Shown: one piece after another, positions 27,380-36,039 of the stretch
How the letters are laid out: each line of letters opens with the position of its first letter
How positions within the stretch are numbered: the stretch's first letter is position 1
From: Cellulomonas persica
GTDB lineage: Bacteria > Actinomycetota > Actinomycetes > Actinomycetales > Cellulomonadaceae
Length of the DNA stretch: 64,000 nt
Direction of reading: 5' to 3'
Assembly: GCF_007989825.1 (NCBI RefSeq)
Contig: NZ_BJUA01000002.1
Span: 248,001-312,000, forward strand
Notes under the pieces: generated by a model
What the model saw: only the letters and a program-made list of their open reading frames with translations
The model's database searches: none
What the model was told of the DNA's origin: nothing
Made by a program: the position numbers and the translations under genes

Positions 27380-29638
27380 ATGGGGTTCGACGTCGAACGC
27401 GTCCTGTCCGAGCTCACGCTCGAGGAGAAGGCCGCCCTGACCTCCGGGGCCGACTTCTGGCACCTCGAGCCCGTCGAACGCCTCGGGATCCCCTCGATCA
27501 TGGTGGCGGACGGCCCCCACGGGCTGCGCAAGCAGACGACCTCGTCGGACCACCTGGGCCTCGGCGAGGCCGAGCCCGCGACCTGCTTCCCGACGGCGGC
27601 GGCGCTCGGCTCGACCTGGGACGTCGACCTGGTCCGACGCGTCGGCGAGGCGCTCGGCCGGGAGACCCGGGCCCAGGACGTCGCGGTGCTGCTCGGTCCG
27701 GGCGTCAACATCAAGCGCAGCCCGCTGTGCGGGCGCAACTTCGAGTACGTCTCGGAGGACCCGGTGGTCTCGGGCGAGGTCGGCGCGGCCCTCGTCGAGG
27801 GCATCCAGTCGCAGGGCGTCGGCACCTCGCTCAAGCACTACGCGGTCAACAACCAGGAGACCGACCGGCTGCGCGTCTCGGCCGACGTCGACGAGCGGAC
27901 GCTCCGCGAGATCTACCTGCCGGCGTTCGAGCGCGTGGTCACGCGCGCCCGTCCCTGGACCGTGATGTGCGCCTACAACAAGGTCAACGGCACCTACGCG
28001 TCCGAGCACCACTGGTTGCTCACGCGAGTGCTGCGCGACGAGTGGGGTTTCGACGGCCTCGTCGTCTCCGACTGGGGCGCGGTCCACGACCGGGTCGCCG
28101 CACTCGCGGCGGGGCTCGACCTGCAGATGCCGGGAGCCGGCCCGCGCCCCGACGAGCAGGTCGTGGCCGCGGTGCGCGAGGGCCGGCTCGACGAGGCCCT
28201 CCTCGACCAGGCGGCGCGTCGGGTCCTGCACCTGGTCGCACGTTCGCTGCCCGCGCGCGACGAACCGGGCGAGGTCGACGTCGACGCGCACCACGCGCTC
28301 GCGCGTGAGGCCGCGGCGGCCGGCTGCGTGCTGCTGAGGAACGAGCCTGTCGACGGTGCACCCCTGCTGCCGCTCACGGGTGAGGACGTGCTCGTCGTCG
28401 GCGAGCTCGCCCGCACGCCGCGCTACCAGGGCGCCGGGTCGTCCCAGGTGAACCCGACCCGGCTCGACGACGCGCTCACGTCCCTGCGCCGCACGCTCGG
28501 CGACGTGCCGTTCACGCCGGGCTACACCCTCGAGAACGGGCCCACGGGCGACGACGCGTCGCTGCTCGAGGCCGCCGTCGCGGCCGCGGGGCGCGCCGGG
28601 ACGGTCGTCGCGTTCCTCGGACTGCCCGCGTCCGACGAGTCCGAGGGCTACGACCGGCCGCGTCTCGGCCTGCCGGACAACCAGGTCGCGCTGCTGCACG
28701 CGCTGTCCGCGGTCACGCCGCGCGTGGTCGTCGTCCTCGCCAACGGGTCGGCCGTGGACATGCCGTGGCGCGACGACGCCGCCGCGATCCTCGAGACGTG
28801 GCTCGGCGGGCAGGCCGGCGGCTCGGCCGTCGCGGACGTCCTCACGGGCGCGGTCGCACCGGCCGGGCGGCTCACCGAGACGATCCCGCTGCGCCTCGAG
28901 GACACGCCCGCGTTCGGCGCGTTCCCCGGTGAGCACGGGCACGTGCGCTACGGCGAGGGCGTCCTGGTCGGCTACCGGTGGTACGACACGCGCAAGCTCG
29001 ACGTCGCGTTCCCGTTCGGCCACGGCCTGACCTACACGCGCTTCGGCTACGACGACGTCGCCGCCGCCGTGCGCGGCGCGGGTGCCGACGTCACGGTCGA
29101 CGTGCGCGTGCGCGTCACCAACCTCGGCGAGCGCGCGGGCGCCGAGGTCGTGCAGCTCTACGTGCGCGACCTGGAGGCGAGCGTGGTGCGTCCCGTGCGC
29201 GAGCTCAAGGCGTTCGCCAAGGTCGCACTCGAGCCGGGGGAGTCGCGTGAGCTCGCCTTCACGCTCGCGCCGCGTGACCTCGCGTACTGGCACCGCGGGC
29301 TGGGTCGCTGGGTGGTCGAGGGCGGCACGTTCGCGATCGAGGTCGGGGCGTCGTCGCGCGACGTGCGCGGCACGGTCGAGGTCGACGTCGTGGGCGAGCC
29401 CCTGTGGGGTGCGCTCACCGAGATGTCGACGATCGCCGAGTGGCTCGAGCACCCGGTCGGGGCCGCGCTCCTGGCGCCGCTGCTCGAGCCGCCGCCCGGC
29501 GAGCCGGGCCTGGACGACCTCGACCCCTCGACGCTCGCGATGATGCTGCAGATGCCCGCGAGGGCGGTGGTCGACACCGGGTTCGCGCCGATCGACCATG
29601 ACGGCCTCGCCGACCTGGTCGCACGCGCGAACGCCTGA
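27380..29638 (+). CDS. Glycoside hydrolase family 3 beta-glucosidase
   Basis: Cytoplasmic exo-glycosidase that would release glucose from cellobiose or short oligosaccharides. Of 752 residues, the GH3 barrel is at 1-280 with the nucleophile D231 in GLVVSDWGAVHD and the KHYAVNNQETDR loop. The alpha/beta sandwich (about 300-530) ends in GHGLTYTRFGYDD, and a fibronectin-like C-terminal domain (about 575-680) contains RVTNLGERAGAEVVQLYVRD. No signal peptide. The last 70 residues (MSTIAEWLEHPVGAALLAP) form an extra helical tail. Preceded by the 16-bp palindrome and followed by a convergent TetR gene. Confidence 0.93.
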   Translation: MGFDVERVLSELTLEEKAALTSGADFWHLEPVERLGIPSIMVADGPHGLRKQTTSSDHLGLGEAEPATCFPTAAALGSTWDVDLVRRVGEALGRETRAQDVAVLLGPGVNIKRSPLCGRNFEYVSEDPVVSGEVGAALVEGIQSQGVGTSLKHYAVNNQETDRLRVSADVDERTLREIYLPAFERVVTRARPWTVMCAYNKVNGTYASEHHWLLTRVLRDEWGFDGLVVSDWGAVHDRVAALAAGLDLQMPGAGPRPDEQVVAAVREGRLDEALLDQAARRVLHLVARSLPARDEPGEVDVDAHHALAREAAAAGCVLLRNEPVDGAPLLPLTGEDVLVVGELARTPRYQGAGSSQVNPTRLDDALTSLRRTLGDVPFTPGYTLENGPTGDDASLLEAAVAAAGRAGTVVAFLGLPASDESEGYDRPRLGLPDNQVALLHALSAVTPRVVVVLANGSAVDMPWRDDAAAILETWLGGQAGGSAVADVLTGAVAPAGRLTETIPLRLEDTPAFGAFPGEHGHVRYGEGVLVGYRWYDTRKLDVAFPFGHGLTYTRFGYDDVAAAVRGAGADVTVDVRVRVTNLGERAGAEVVQLYVRDLEASVVRPVRELKAFAKVALEPGESRELAFTLAPRDLAYWHRGLGRWVVEGGTFAIEVGASSRDVRGTVEVDVVGEPLWGALTEMSTIAEWLEHPVGAALLAPLLEPPPGEPGLDDLDPSTLAMMLQMPARAVVDTGFAPIDHDGLADLVARANA

Positions 29639-29661
29639 CCGTCGCTGCGTCGACGCCGGTG

Positions 29662-30294
29662 TCAGACGAGGAACGACAGGTACTGCGCGCGCACCTCGGC
29701 CGCCATGTCGACGCGGTCGGCGGGGGAGTCGGCGGCGGAGTCGGTGCCCAGGAGCCACTGCACCTGCAGGCCGTCCATCACCGCGACGAGGCGCCGTGCG
29801 GCCGAACGCGGCTCGACACCCTGACGCAGGGTGCCGGCGGCACGGTGCTCCTCGAAGACGGCGGTCGTCGCGGCGAGCACGTCGGCGTAGCGTCGTTGGA
29901 AGTACGCGTGCGCGGGGTGTGCAGGCGAGGTCGCCTCCGCCGAGAGCGTCGCGAAGAGCTCGACGATCCCCGGGCGTGCCACGTTGCGCTCGACGACGCG
30001 CACGAGCGCCTCCAGGTAGTCCACGCCCGCGTCGAGGTCCGCCCGCATCGCGGCGTCGTCGACGTCGTCCCTGCGCTGCAGCACCGCCTCGAGGAGCGCG
30101 GCCTTGCTCGGGAAGTGGTGCAGGAGCCCCGGGTGCGAGATGCCGACGCGCGCGGCGATCTCCCGCAGCGACGCGGTGTGGTAGCCGACCTCACCGAACA
30201 GCACGAGCGCCGCCCTCAGGATGTCCTCGCGCGTGGCGCGACCGCGCGCGTACCCGCGGGGCGCGTCGACGCGGTCGCTCTCCTGGGCGGTCAT
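29662..30294 (-). CDS. TetR-family transcriptional regulator
   Basis: A 210-residue repressor. The HTH is TREDILRAALVLFGEVGYHT followed by SLREIAARVGISHPGLLHHF. The C-terminal ligand domain (about 70-205) is unassigned. It converges on the GH3 glucosidase gene, ending 23 bases from it. A 16-bp palindrome in the glucosidase promoter is the only TetR-like site I see nearby; its own promoter shows none. Start at the ATG 30294; upstream is a short divergent space shared with the LexA-box gene. Confidence 0.88.
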   Translation of the reverse strand: MTAQESDRVDAPRGYARGRATREDILRAALVLFGEVGYHTASLREIAARVGISHPGLLHHFPSKAALLEAVLQRRDDVDDAAMRADLDAGVDYLEALVRVVERNVARPGIVELFATLSAEATSPAHPAHAYFQRRYADVLAATTAVFEEHRAAGTLRQGVEPRSAARRLVAVMDGLQVQWLLGTDSAADSPADRVDMAAEVRAQYLSFLV

Positions 30295-30377
30295 GGCGCC
30301 CAGGATCCCACCCCGAGCGGTTCGTGGTGCCCGCTCCGCGGTCCCGGCGCGTCCTGTCGCCCGTCCGGGCGCTCGAC

Positions 30378-30393
30378 TCGAACACGTGTGCGA
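30378..30393 (+). promoter_or_regulatory. Putative LexA box (SOS operator)
   Basis: TCGAACACGTGTGCGA matches the actinobacterial LexA consensus TCGAACnnnnGTTCGA at 15 of 16 positions counting the free spacer. It ends two bases before a TACAGT -10 box (30395-30400) and lies 22 bases before the ATG at 30416. Confidence 0.65.
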
Positions 30394-30415
30394 GTACAGT
30401 GATGCCGTGGAGGAG

Positions 30416-30778
30416 ATGAGCACGGGCGCGGCCCGGCAGGTGCCCGGGCCGGGCGCGTCGCGGCCCCGCGCGGCGCGTCGCGAGGTGGCCAACCGTGAGG
30501 CGCCCGAGCGGATCCCGGTCCGGCCGCAGGGCGACATCCCGGTGATCGTCCGGGTCGTCTGGCTCGACGGCACGGAGGAGTGGCGGCCCGCACGGGCGGT
30601 GCGGTGGACGGCCGACCACGTGATGGTCGCGTGGCGCGACGAGCCGTCGGACCCGCGGTCCGAGCGGCACGAGTGGCTGCGTGCGGGTGACGTCGCCCGG
30701 TCGGTCAGCTGGTTCGTCGGACCGCCGCAGGCGCCGCGGCAGGTCCCCCTGCGGGTCCGGCCGGCGGCGAGCGCATGA
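30416..30778 (+). CDS. Small hypothetical protein, putatively SOS-induced
   Basis: Not recognised. The 120-residue protein has a Pro/Arg-rich N-terminus, then a compact basic/aromatic domain (VWLDGTEEWRPARAVRWTAD, later DVARSVSWFVG). GGAGGAG immediately precedes the ATG at 30416. Because of the LexA-like box and TACAGT -10 directly upstream, I infer damage-inducible expression. In other actinobacteria small proteins of this size flank imuA/imuB/dnaE2 genes, but none are seen here. No catalytic motif or Cys cluster. Confidence 0.6.
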   Translation: MSTGAARQVPGPGASRPRAARREVANREAPERIPVRPQGDIPVIVRVVWLDGTEEWRPARAVRWTADHVMVAWRDEPSDPRSERHEWLRAGDVARSVSWFVGPPQAPRQVPLRVRPAASA

Positions 30779-30829
30779 GCGCCGCCGCCGCGCCGGCCAC
30801 GGCTCAGGTCGGCTCGGTGGGCCCAGGCC

Positions 30830-31144
30830 TCAGTGGACGAGCTTGAGCCCGACGACACACCCGACGATCCCGAGCACGAGCAGCAGCCGGACCAGGCTGA
30901 CGGGTTCGGTGCCGGTGACCATCGCCCAGCACACCGTGAGCGACGCGCCGATCCCGACCCACACCGCGTAGGCGGTCCCGACGGGCAGTGTGCGCATCGC
31001 GTAGCCGAGGCCACCCATGCTCGCCGCGAGCGCGACCACGAACACGATCGACGGGACGAGCCGGTGCAGCCCCTCCGAGCGACCGAGCGCGGTCGCCCAG
31101 ACGGCTTCGAGGATTCCGGACAGGACGAGGACGACCCAGGCCAT
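30830..31144 (-). CDS. SMR-family guanidinium exporter (Gdx/SugE type)
   Basis: A 104-residue four-helix small multidrug-resistance protein exchanging guanidinium for protons. It begins MAWVVLVLSGILEAVWATAL, with the essential membrane-embedded Glu at position 13, as in Gdx/SugE proteins; SMGGLGYAMRTLPVGTAYAV and WVGIGAS match the SugE rather than EmrE signature. The GGAG ribosome site is six bases before the ATG at 31144. A guanidine-III riboswitch lies immediately before it, so guanidinium is the likely substrate. It is downstream of the lipase-like gene and may be co-transcribed. Confidence 0.92.
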   Translation of the reverse strand: MAWVVLVLSGILEAVWATALGRSEGLHRLVPSIVFVVALAASMGGLGYAMRTLPVGTAYAVWVGIGASLTVCWAMVTGTEPVSLVRLLLVLGIVGCVVGLKLVH

Positions 31145-31157
31145 CACGAACTCCAGT

Positions 31158-31200
31158 GCGGCCGTCTTGTCGCTGTCCGGGTACGGCACCCTCGTCCGGG
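31158..31200 (-). promoter_or_regulatory. Guanidine-III riboswitch
   Basis: The RNA read from 31200 to 31158 contains a CCGG...CCGG P1 helix enclosing ACGAGG and the GCCGTAC segment, then GACAAGACGGC, which can form a pseudoknot with GCCGT (GCCGT/ACGGC). This order and the invariant-looking ACGAGG and ACAAGACGG elements match the guanidine-III (mykkC) class as I remember it. It ends four bases before the GGAG of the exporter gene, so control of translation initiation by guanidine is expected. Confidence 0.85.
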
Positions 31201-31231
31201 AGCCCAGGTCGGGGCTCTGCGGCTCAGTTTC

Positions 31232-32815
31232 TCACACGGTCTGCGCGACGGGCAGCGTCGACCGGCCCTGGACGGTGATGGTGACGGCCGCCTGCTCGCC
31301 CAGGAGCCGACGCGCGTTCTCGGGCAGCCGCACGCACGCGCGCCACAGCCCGTCGGCGACCTCCTCGTCCTGCAGGGCAGGGTCCACGTCGGGGTCGGGC
31401 GCCCAGTCCCGCAGCGGCACCCCGAGCTCCGAGCCCCAGCGCGCCCAGGTGCGCGGCGGCGCGCCCTCGGTGAGCTGGATGTCGACGACCAGCACGTCGG
31501 CCCAGTCCTCGGCCTGCTCGAGGTGGTCGAGGAACGACAGCAACCCGCCCTTGGCCCGCAGCGAGAGCAGCCGCAGCCGCAGGACGTGCCGCATCGTCTG
31601 GCTGGGGGCGGCGTCGTTGCGCGGGTCGGGTGGGCGCGTCGCCTGCGACGACAGGTAGGTGCGCACGATCGGCACGGGCCGCACGTCGGTGCCGCCCGCC
31701 GGTCGCTCGATCTGGATGGGGCACAGGTGCGCGGTGCTGCGCTCGTGCAGGACCACGGGCAGGCCACGGATCGACATCTGCGTCTCGAGCTGCCAGACCG
31801 TGTCGTCGTCGGGGCTGCCCCACGGCGCCAGGCCCGTCAGGTCCGCGGAGACCTCGAGGTCCCCGAACAGGAACCGCCGCAGGTTCTGGTAGCCCTCCTC
31901 GGAGTTCACGATGCCGAACCGGCCCGAGTGGCTGCGGTGCACGTAGGAGCACGGGGCGCCCTCGACGAACGCGTTCTCGATCTGGACGAGGCCGTCGCTG
32001 CGCGGCCCGACCGCACGTGACGACAGGCCGAGCGCGGCGGCGTAGTCGGTCGCGTTCGTCCCGACGAGGCAGAAGAACCGCTCGGGCGGGAACCCGCCCG
32101 CGGGAAGGCGGGTCGCGGAGAACTCGTCGGTCAGGCCGACGGTGGCCGGCGTGAGGAACTCGCGCATCCGGCGCGGCCCGAAGATGTCGGCCCCCTGCAC
32201 GCCGAGCGCGTCCCGGACCTTCTCGAGGAGCCCGAACCCGACCGCGAACTCGATCCCTCCGTGCGGCGTCGCGTACGTGAAGACGCGGTCGACGAACGCG
32301 AGCGCCGCGTCGAGGGACCCGCCGACCCGCTCGGCGTCGGGGATCACGCGCTGCAGCATGCTGCGCACGACGAGCCCGCCCATCGAGTGGGCGACGAGGA
32401 AGACGCGCGGTGCCCCGGTCCGCTCGCGCACCAGCTGCACGAACTCGAACAGGCTCTCGGCCGCGCGCTCGAGGCTGAACGTGGCGGGCTCGTGCGTCAG
32501 GTGCGGCGCGAACTCGTCGTAGAACCGGTGCACCCAGATGGTGGCGGCGGGGACCGTGCGCGTCTCCTGCCGCCGCAGGTACGCCTCCTGGTCGCCCTGC
32601 ACCAGGAGCTGGTACTCGTGGTCGATCATGAGCCGCAGCAGCGGGCTCTCGAACTGGTGGAACAGCGGACGGTTCTCACCGTCCACGCGGGCCTGGACCG
32701 AGCCCTCGTTGAAGCCGTAGAACGGGTCGTCGACCGCCTTGTCGATCCCTGACGGACCCCCTGCGTAACCGCGCACGTAGACGACGGGCAGCCGCCCGTC
32801 CCCGGGGTAGCTCAT
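31232..32815 (-). CDS. Alpha/beta-hydrolase fold lipase or esterase-like protein
   Basis: A 527-residue protein with an N-terminal lipase-type domain: PVVYVRGYAGG near the start (oxyanion loop) and the nucleophile elbow VAHSMGGLVV with S144. The arrangement resembles PGAP1/LCAT-like and bacterial triacylglycerol lipases. The C-terminal 150 residues (LRLRLLSLRAKGGLLSFLDHL) form a second, unrecognised domain. No signal peptide, so probably cytoplasmic. The ATG at 32815 has GAGGAGG eight bases upstream; an earlier start at 32851 lacks one. It is directly upstream of the riboswitch and exporter. Confidence 0.78.
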   Translation of the reverse strand: MSYPGDGRLPVVYVRGYAGGPSGIDKAVDDPFYGFNEGSVQARVDGENRPLFHQFESPLLRLMIDHEYQLLVQGDQEAYLRRQETRTVPAATIWVHRFYDEFAPHLTHEPATFSLERAAESLFEFVQLVRERTGAPRVFLVAHSMGGLVVRSMLQRVIPDAERVGGSLDAALAFVDRVFTYATPHGGIEFAVGFGLLEKVRDALGVQGADIFGPRRMREFLTPATVGLTDEFSATRLPAGGFPPERFFCLVGTNATDYAAALGLSSRAVGPRSDGLVQIENAFVEGAPCSYVHRSHSGRFGIVNSEEGYQNLRRFLFGDLEVSADLTGLAPWGSPDDDTVWQLETQMSIRGLPVVLHERSTAHLCPIQIERPAGGTDVRPVPIVRTYLSSQATRPPDPRNDAAPSQTMRHVLRLRLLSLRAKGGLLSFLDHLEQAEDWADVLVVDIQLTEGAPPRTWARWGSELGVPLRDWAPDPDVDPALQDEEVADGLWRACVRLPENARRLLGEQAAVTITVQGRSTLPVAQTV

Positions 32816-32941
32816 CGCCGCCTCCTCGTCGAAGACGCCGTCCGGCGTCACTTCGAAGGACGCGGTGAGATCCGTCCTGATACGCCGCCCACGAACGGGC
32901 GGGCACGGTGCGGCCCCACCGGGCCGCGGCGGCCGGGGACG

Positions 32942-33739
32942 TCAGGCGATGTCGTCCCGCACGACGAGCACGGGGCAGCTCGCCAGGCGTGCCACGCGAC
33001 GGCCGACGAGATGACGACGCCCCCGCAGCCGGCGCGACCCGACCACCACGAGACCTGCCGTGCGCGACGCCTCGACGAGCGCGCGCACCGGGTCGCCGTC
33101 GGTGAGGATCGTCCGCACGTCGAGCCCGGGGTAGGTCTCGGCGAGGTCGGCCGCGACGTCCAGGGCGGTCTCCCGACCCTGCGTGTCGTGGCCGTTGCGG
33201 CGCGCGTGCAGCACGTGCAGCGGGACGCAGCGGCGCACGGCCTCGCGCGCCGCGAGCCCGGCCGCGAACCACGAGTCGGGGCTCGCGTCGACGCCCACGA
33301 CGACAGCGCCGTCGGTGCTGCGCTCGTCCCGCACGAGCGCGACCGGGCACCGGGCGCGCCAGGACAGCGCCGTGCTGATGGTCAGCGACGCCGCGGTCTG
33401 GTCCGACCGGGTCCCGGCGACCAGCAGCTGCGCGTCCCGGCTGTACTCCGCGAGGGCGGGCACGGTCGACCCCTGCAGGAGCACGGCGGCGACCTCGAGG
33501 TCCGGGTGCGCCTGCGCCACCGAGTGGCACACCGCGCGCAGGTCGTCGCTCACGGCGTCGGTGTCCGGCGGGACCGCGGGCGCACCCGCCCAGGTCCAGG
33601 GGCCGACCGCGGGCGCGACGACGTGCGCGACGACGAGGCGCGCGCGTCGCTTCACCGCGGCGTCCACACCCCAGCGCAGGGTCTGGGCACTGCGGTCGGA
33701 GCCGTCGAGTGCCACCACGACGGGTCCATCGGTTCGCAT
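32942..33739 (-). CDS. Tandem universal stress protein
   Basis: Two UspA domains in 265 residues. Domain 1 starts VVVALDGSDRSAQTLRWGVD; domain 2 starts VVVGVDASPDSWFAAGLAA and ends in GSRRLRGRRHLVGRRVARLA plus CPVLVVRDD, the ATP-binding G-x2-G-x9-G-[ST]-type tail with Arg substitutions. Actinobacterial tandem USPs bind ATP and respond to hypoxia or starvation. The ATG lies at 33739. It is not in an obvious operon; the hydrolase gene follows in the same direction after about 125 bases. Confidence 0.88.
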   Translation of the reverse strand: MRTDGPVVVALDGSDRSAQTLRWGVDAAVKRRARLVVAHVVAPAVGPWTWAGAPAVPPDTDAVSDDLRAVCHSVAQAHPDLEVAAVLLQGSTVPALAEYSRDAQLLVAGTRSDQTAASLTISTALSWRARCPVALVRDERSTDGAVVVGVDASPDSWFAAGLAAREAVRRCVPLHVLHARRNGHDTQGRETALDVAADLAETYPGLDVRTILTDGDPVRALVEASRTAGLVVVGSRRLRGRRHLVGRRVARLASCPVLVVRDDIA

Positions 33740-33832
33740 CGCGTCACCTCGCTGTGCTCACGCCTCGTGCTCGACACCCCCAGCATCGCCCCACCGGGCG
33801 CACCAGGTGTGGCACGAAGGTCCCTCCGCGTG

Positions 33833-34318
33833 TCAGCTCGTGACAGGGTGCACAGCTCCGCCCGTGACACGCACGAGCTCCTCGAACGTCGTCGGGAACA
33901 CCGTGTGCGGCGTACCGCCCGCGGCCCAGAGCCGCTCGTACTGCGCGAGCGACTCGTCGACCACCGTCTCGAGCGGAGCGGGATGCCCGAGCGGCGCGAC
34001 GCCGCCGATCGCCTGCCCGGTGGCCGAACGCACCTGCTCGGGCGTCGCACGCTCGATCGAGGGCCGGCCCAGCCGTCGGGCGAGGGCGCCGGTGTCGACG
34101 CGGTGCCGGCCGCTGGTCAGGACCAGGAGAGGGCGTCCGTCCGACCAGAACACCAGGCTGTTGGCGATCTGGCCGACCTGGCAGCCGAGCGCGGCCGCGG
34201 CCTCGACCGCCGTACGAGCCGAGTCCGGCAGCTCGACGACGCTCCCCTCGACGCCCGCGTCCGCGAGAGCCTGGGCGACGGCCTGGGAGCGGGCGGGCAA
34301 CGAGGGCGTCGAGGTCAC
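33833..34318 (-). CDS. YbaK/EbsC-type aminoacyl-tRNA editing protein
   Basis: A 161-residue single-domain deacylase of the YbaK/ProX superfamily, which removes mischarged amino acids from tRNA. Family blocks are CQVGQIANSLVFWSDGRPLL (with the catalytic-type Lys replaced by Asn-Ser context seen in actinobacterial members), GRPSIERATPEQVRSATG and GGVAPLGHPAPL. The GTG at 34318 is preceded by AGGATG. Which tRNA it edits is not clear; the GxxxP loop context suggests a Cys-tRNA(Pro)-like or generic function. Between the pirin and USP genes. Confidence 0.82.
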   Translation of the reverse strand: MTSTPSLPARSQAVAQALADAGVEGSVVELPDSARTAVEAAAALGCQVGQIANSLVFWSDGRPLLVLTSGRHRVDTGALARRLGRPSIERATPEQVRSATGQAIGGVAPLGHPAPLETVVDESLAQYERLWAAGGTPHTVFPTTFEELVRVTGGAVHPVTS

Positions 34319-34417
34319 GGCGTCATCCTGCCGCAGGTCATGGGCTCGACCGTCCACCTGTCCACCCGGTGGCGCGCCACGGACGCCGCGGTCGAGCACG
34401 GTCGGCAGGCGCGGTCG

Positions 34418-35401
34418 TCACGCACCGTCGGCGGTGGGCGGCACGGGCCGACGACGCCGCGGCGTGAGCCGGATGTTCGGCAGCTCGGGCGCCGGGATCC
34501 GCTCGTCGCCGTGACCCGCGACCGTGCCGAACCGCTCCGCACGCGTTGGCGACTCCCAGTCCGCGCGCGCCTGCGCGACCTGCGCGTGGTCACGTCCGAC
34601 GAAGTTCCACCACATCACCAGGTCGTCCGCGAACGGCTCGCCGCCGATCAGCAGCACCCGCGCACCCGGCGTCGACTCGAGCGTGAGCTCGTCCCGCCCG
34701 TCCCCCAGGAACAGCAGCGGCCCGGGCTCGCACGGCTCTCCCGCGACGAGCGCCGTCCCGCGCAGCACCAGCACCGCGTGCTCGAAGTCGGGGTCGAGGG
34801 GCAGCGCCGCCCGAGCCCCCGGGGCCAGCGCAAGGTCCGCGCCGACGAGCGGCGTGTGCACGACGGCGGGGGAGCGGACGTCACCGACGGCCCCGACCAT
34901 GACGGTCGCGACGAGGCCGGGCGACGTCCACACGGGCAGGTCGGTGACCTGCTGGAAGGAGGCCGGGCCGGCTGCCGCACCGTCGGGCAGCGCGACCCAG
35001 AGCTGCACGGCGTGCACGCGCGGGCTGTCACCGATCGAGAGCTCGGAGTGCGCGACCCCGCTCCCCGCGGTCATGAGGTTGAGCTGACCGGGACGCACGA
35101 CGACGTCCGAGCCCACGCTGTCCCGGTGGTGGATCTCGCCCTCGATCGGCCACGTGACGGTCTGCAGCCCGGTGTGCGGGTGGGGCAGCACGCGCATCTG
35201 CACGTCCTGCGGGCCGAACTCGTCGAGGAAGCACCACGCCCCGACCGTCGGCAGGGCCCGTTGCGGCAGGGTGCGCCGCACGTTCATGCTCCGGATGCCG
35301 CCGAGAGGCACCTCGCGCGCCTCGAGGCGCTCAAGCCGTGGACCGCTGCGCACGTGCCCGACGCACAGCTCTGGTGCCGGCCTCGTCTCGAGGTTCGTCA
35401 T
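34418..35401 (-). CDS. Pirin-family protein
   Basis: Bicupin protein, in some bacteria a quercetinase-like or regulatory metalloprotein. Of 327 residues, the N-terminal cupin carries the metal-binding set H74 and H76 in LPHPHTGLQTVTW, then H118 and E120 in GSGVAHSELS. The C-terminal pirin domain (PLLFLGDGRDELT and LLIGGEPFADDLVMWWNFVG) is intact. The ATG is at 35401 and a conserved ECF sigma gene is divergent upstream, only about 100 bases away. The substrate is not predictable. Confidence 0.9.
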   Translation of the reverse strand: MTNLETRPAPELCVGHVRSGPRLERLEAREVPLGGIRSMNVRRTLPQRALPTVGAWCFLDEFGPQDVQMRVLPHPHTGLQTVTWPIEGEIHHRDSVGSDVVVRPGQLNLMTAGSGVAHSELSIGDSPRVHAVQLWVALPDGAAAGPASFQQVTDLPVWTSPGLVATVMVGAVGDVRSPAVVHTPLVGADLALAPGARAALPLDPDFEHAVLVLRGTALVAGEPCEPGPLLFLGDGRDELTLESTPGARVLLIGGEPFADDLVMWWNFVGRDHAQVAQARADWESPTRAERFGTVAGHGDERIPAPELPNIRLTPRRRRPVPPTADGA

Positions 35402-35505
35402 GGCGCCACTGTGTCACCCGGCGCGCTCCGCCGTCACGCCCCGCCGACCGGCACGCCGCCCGGACCTCACACCCACGCTGCGCGCCGCGTCTGCAGACTG
35501 TGAGG

Positions 35506-36039
35506 GTGCATCCACCGTTCGAGGACGTCGTCCGCGCGCACGGCGCGACCGTGCTGCGTGTGTGCCGGGCGGTCGTGGGCGTGCACGACGCGCAGGACGC
35601 CTGGGCCGAGACGTTCCTGGCGGCGCTGCGCGCCTGGCCGACGCTCGACGAGGGCGCCAACGTCGAGGCGTGGCTCGTGACCATCGCGCACCGCAAGGCG
35701 ATCGACGTCTGGCGTGCGACCCGACGACGCGCGGTCCCCGTCGCCGAGCTGCCGGAGCGGGTCGATGCCGGCGAGGGACGCGACCTCGACCTGTGGGCGG
35801 CGATCGCGCGACTGCCCGACCGGCAACGGCACGCCGTCGCGCTGCACCACCTCGGGGGCCTGCCGTACGCGGAGGTCGCCGACGTCCTGGGCGGCACCCC
35901 GGCCGCGGCCCGGCGTGCGGCAGCGGACGGCATCGCCACGCTCCGACGGACGTCCTTGCGGTGGGCGGGCGGCGGGGACGAGGGCCGCCAGGACCGCGAG
36001 CGGCATGGCGACGGGCACGACGAAGGGGACGAGCGATGA
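35506..36039 (+). CDS. ECF-type sigma factor
   Basis: A 177-residue sigma-70 family factor with regions 2 and 4 only. Region 2: FEDVVRAHGATVLRVCRAVV, continuing to WLVTIAHRKAIDVWRAT. Region 4: RLPDRQRHAVALHHLGGLPY followed by AEVADVLGGT. A GTG start at 35506 (or 35500) is used. The 3' end overlaps the ogt ATG, so the two are coupled. No anti-sigma factor gene is adjacent. The acidic, Asp/His-rich C-terminus (DRERHGDGHDEGDER) is unusual for the family. Pairing with a DNA-repair methyltransferase suggests an alkylation-stress role, by inference. Confidence 0.85.
   Translation: MHPPFEDVVRAHGATVLRVCRAVVGVHDAQDAWAETFLAALRAWPTLDEGANVEAWLVTIAHRKAIDVWRATRRRAVPVAELPERVDAGEGRDLDLWAAIARLPDRQRHAVALHHLGGLPYAEVADVLGGTPAAARRAAADGIATLRRTSLRWAGGGDEGRQDRERHGDGHDEGDER

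Noticed and set aside
27341..29758. An 805-codon open frame on the minus strand across the GH3 gene
   Set aside because: It mirrors the GH3 gene, is Arg/Gly/Ala-rich without motifs, and the plus-strand gene has full catalytic signatures. Such frames arise from high GC.
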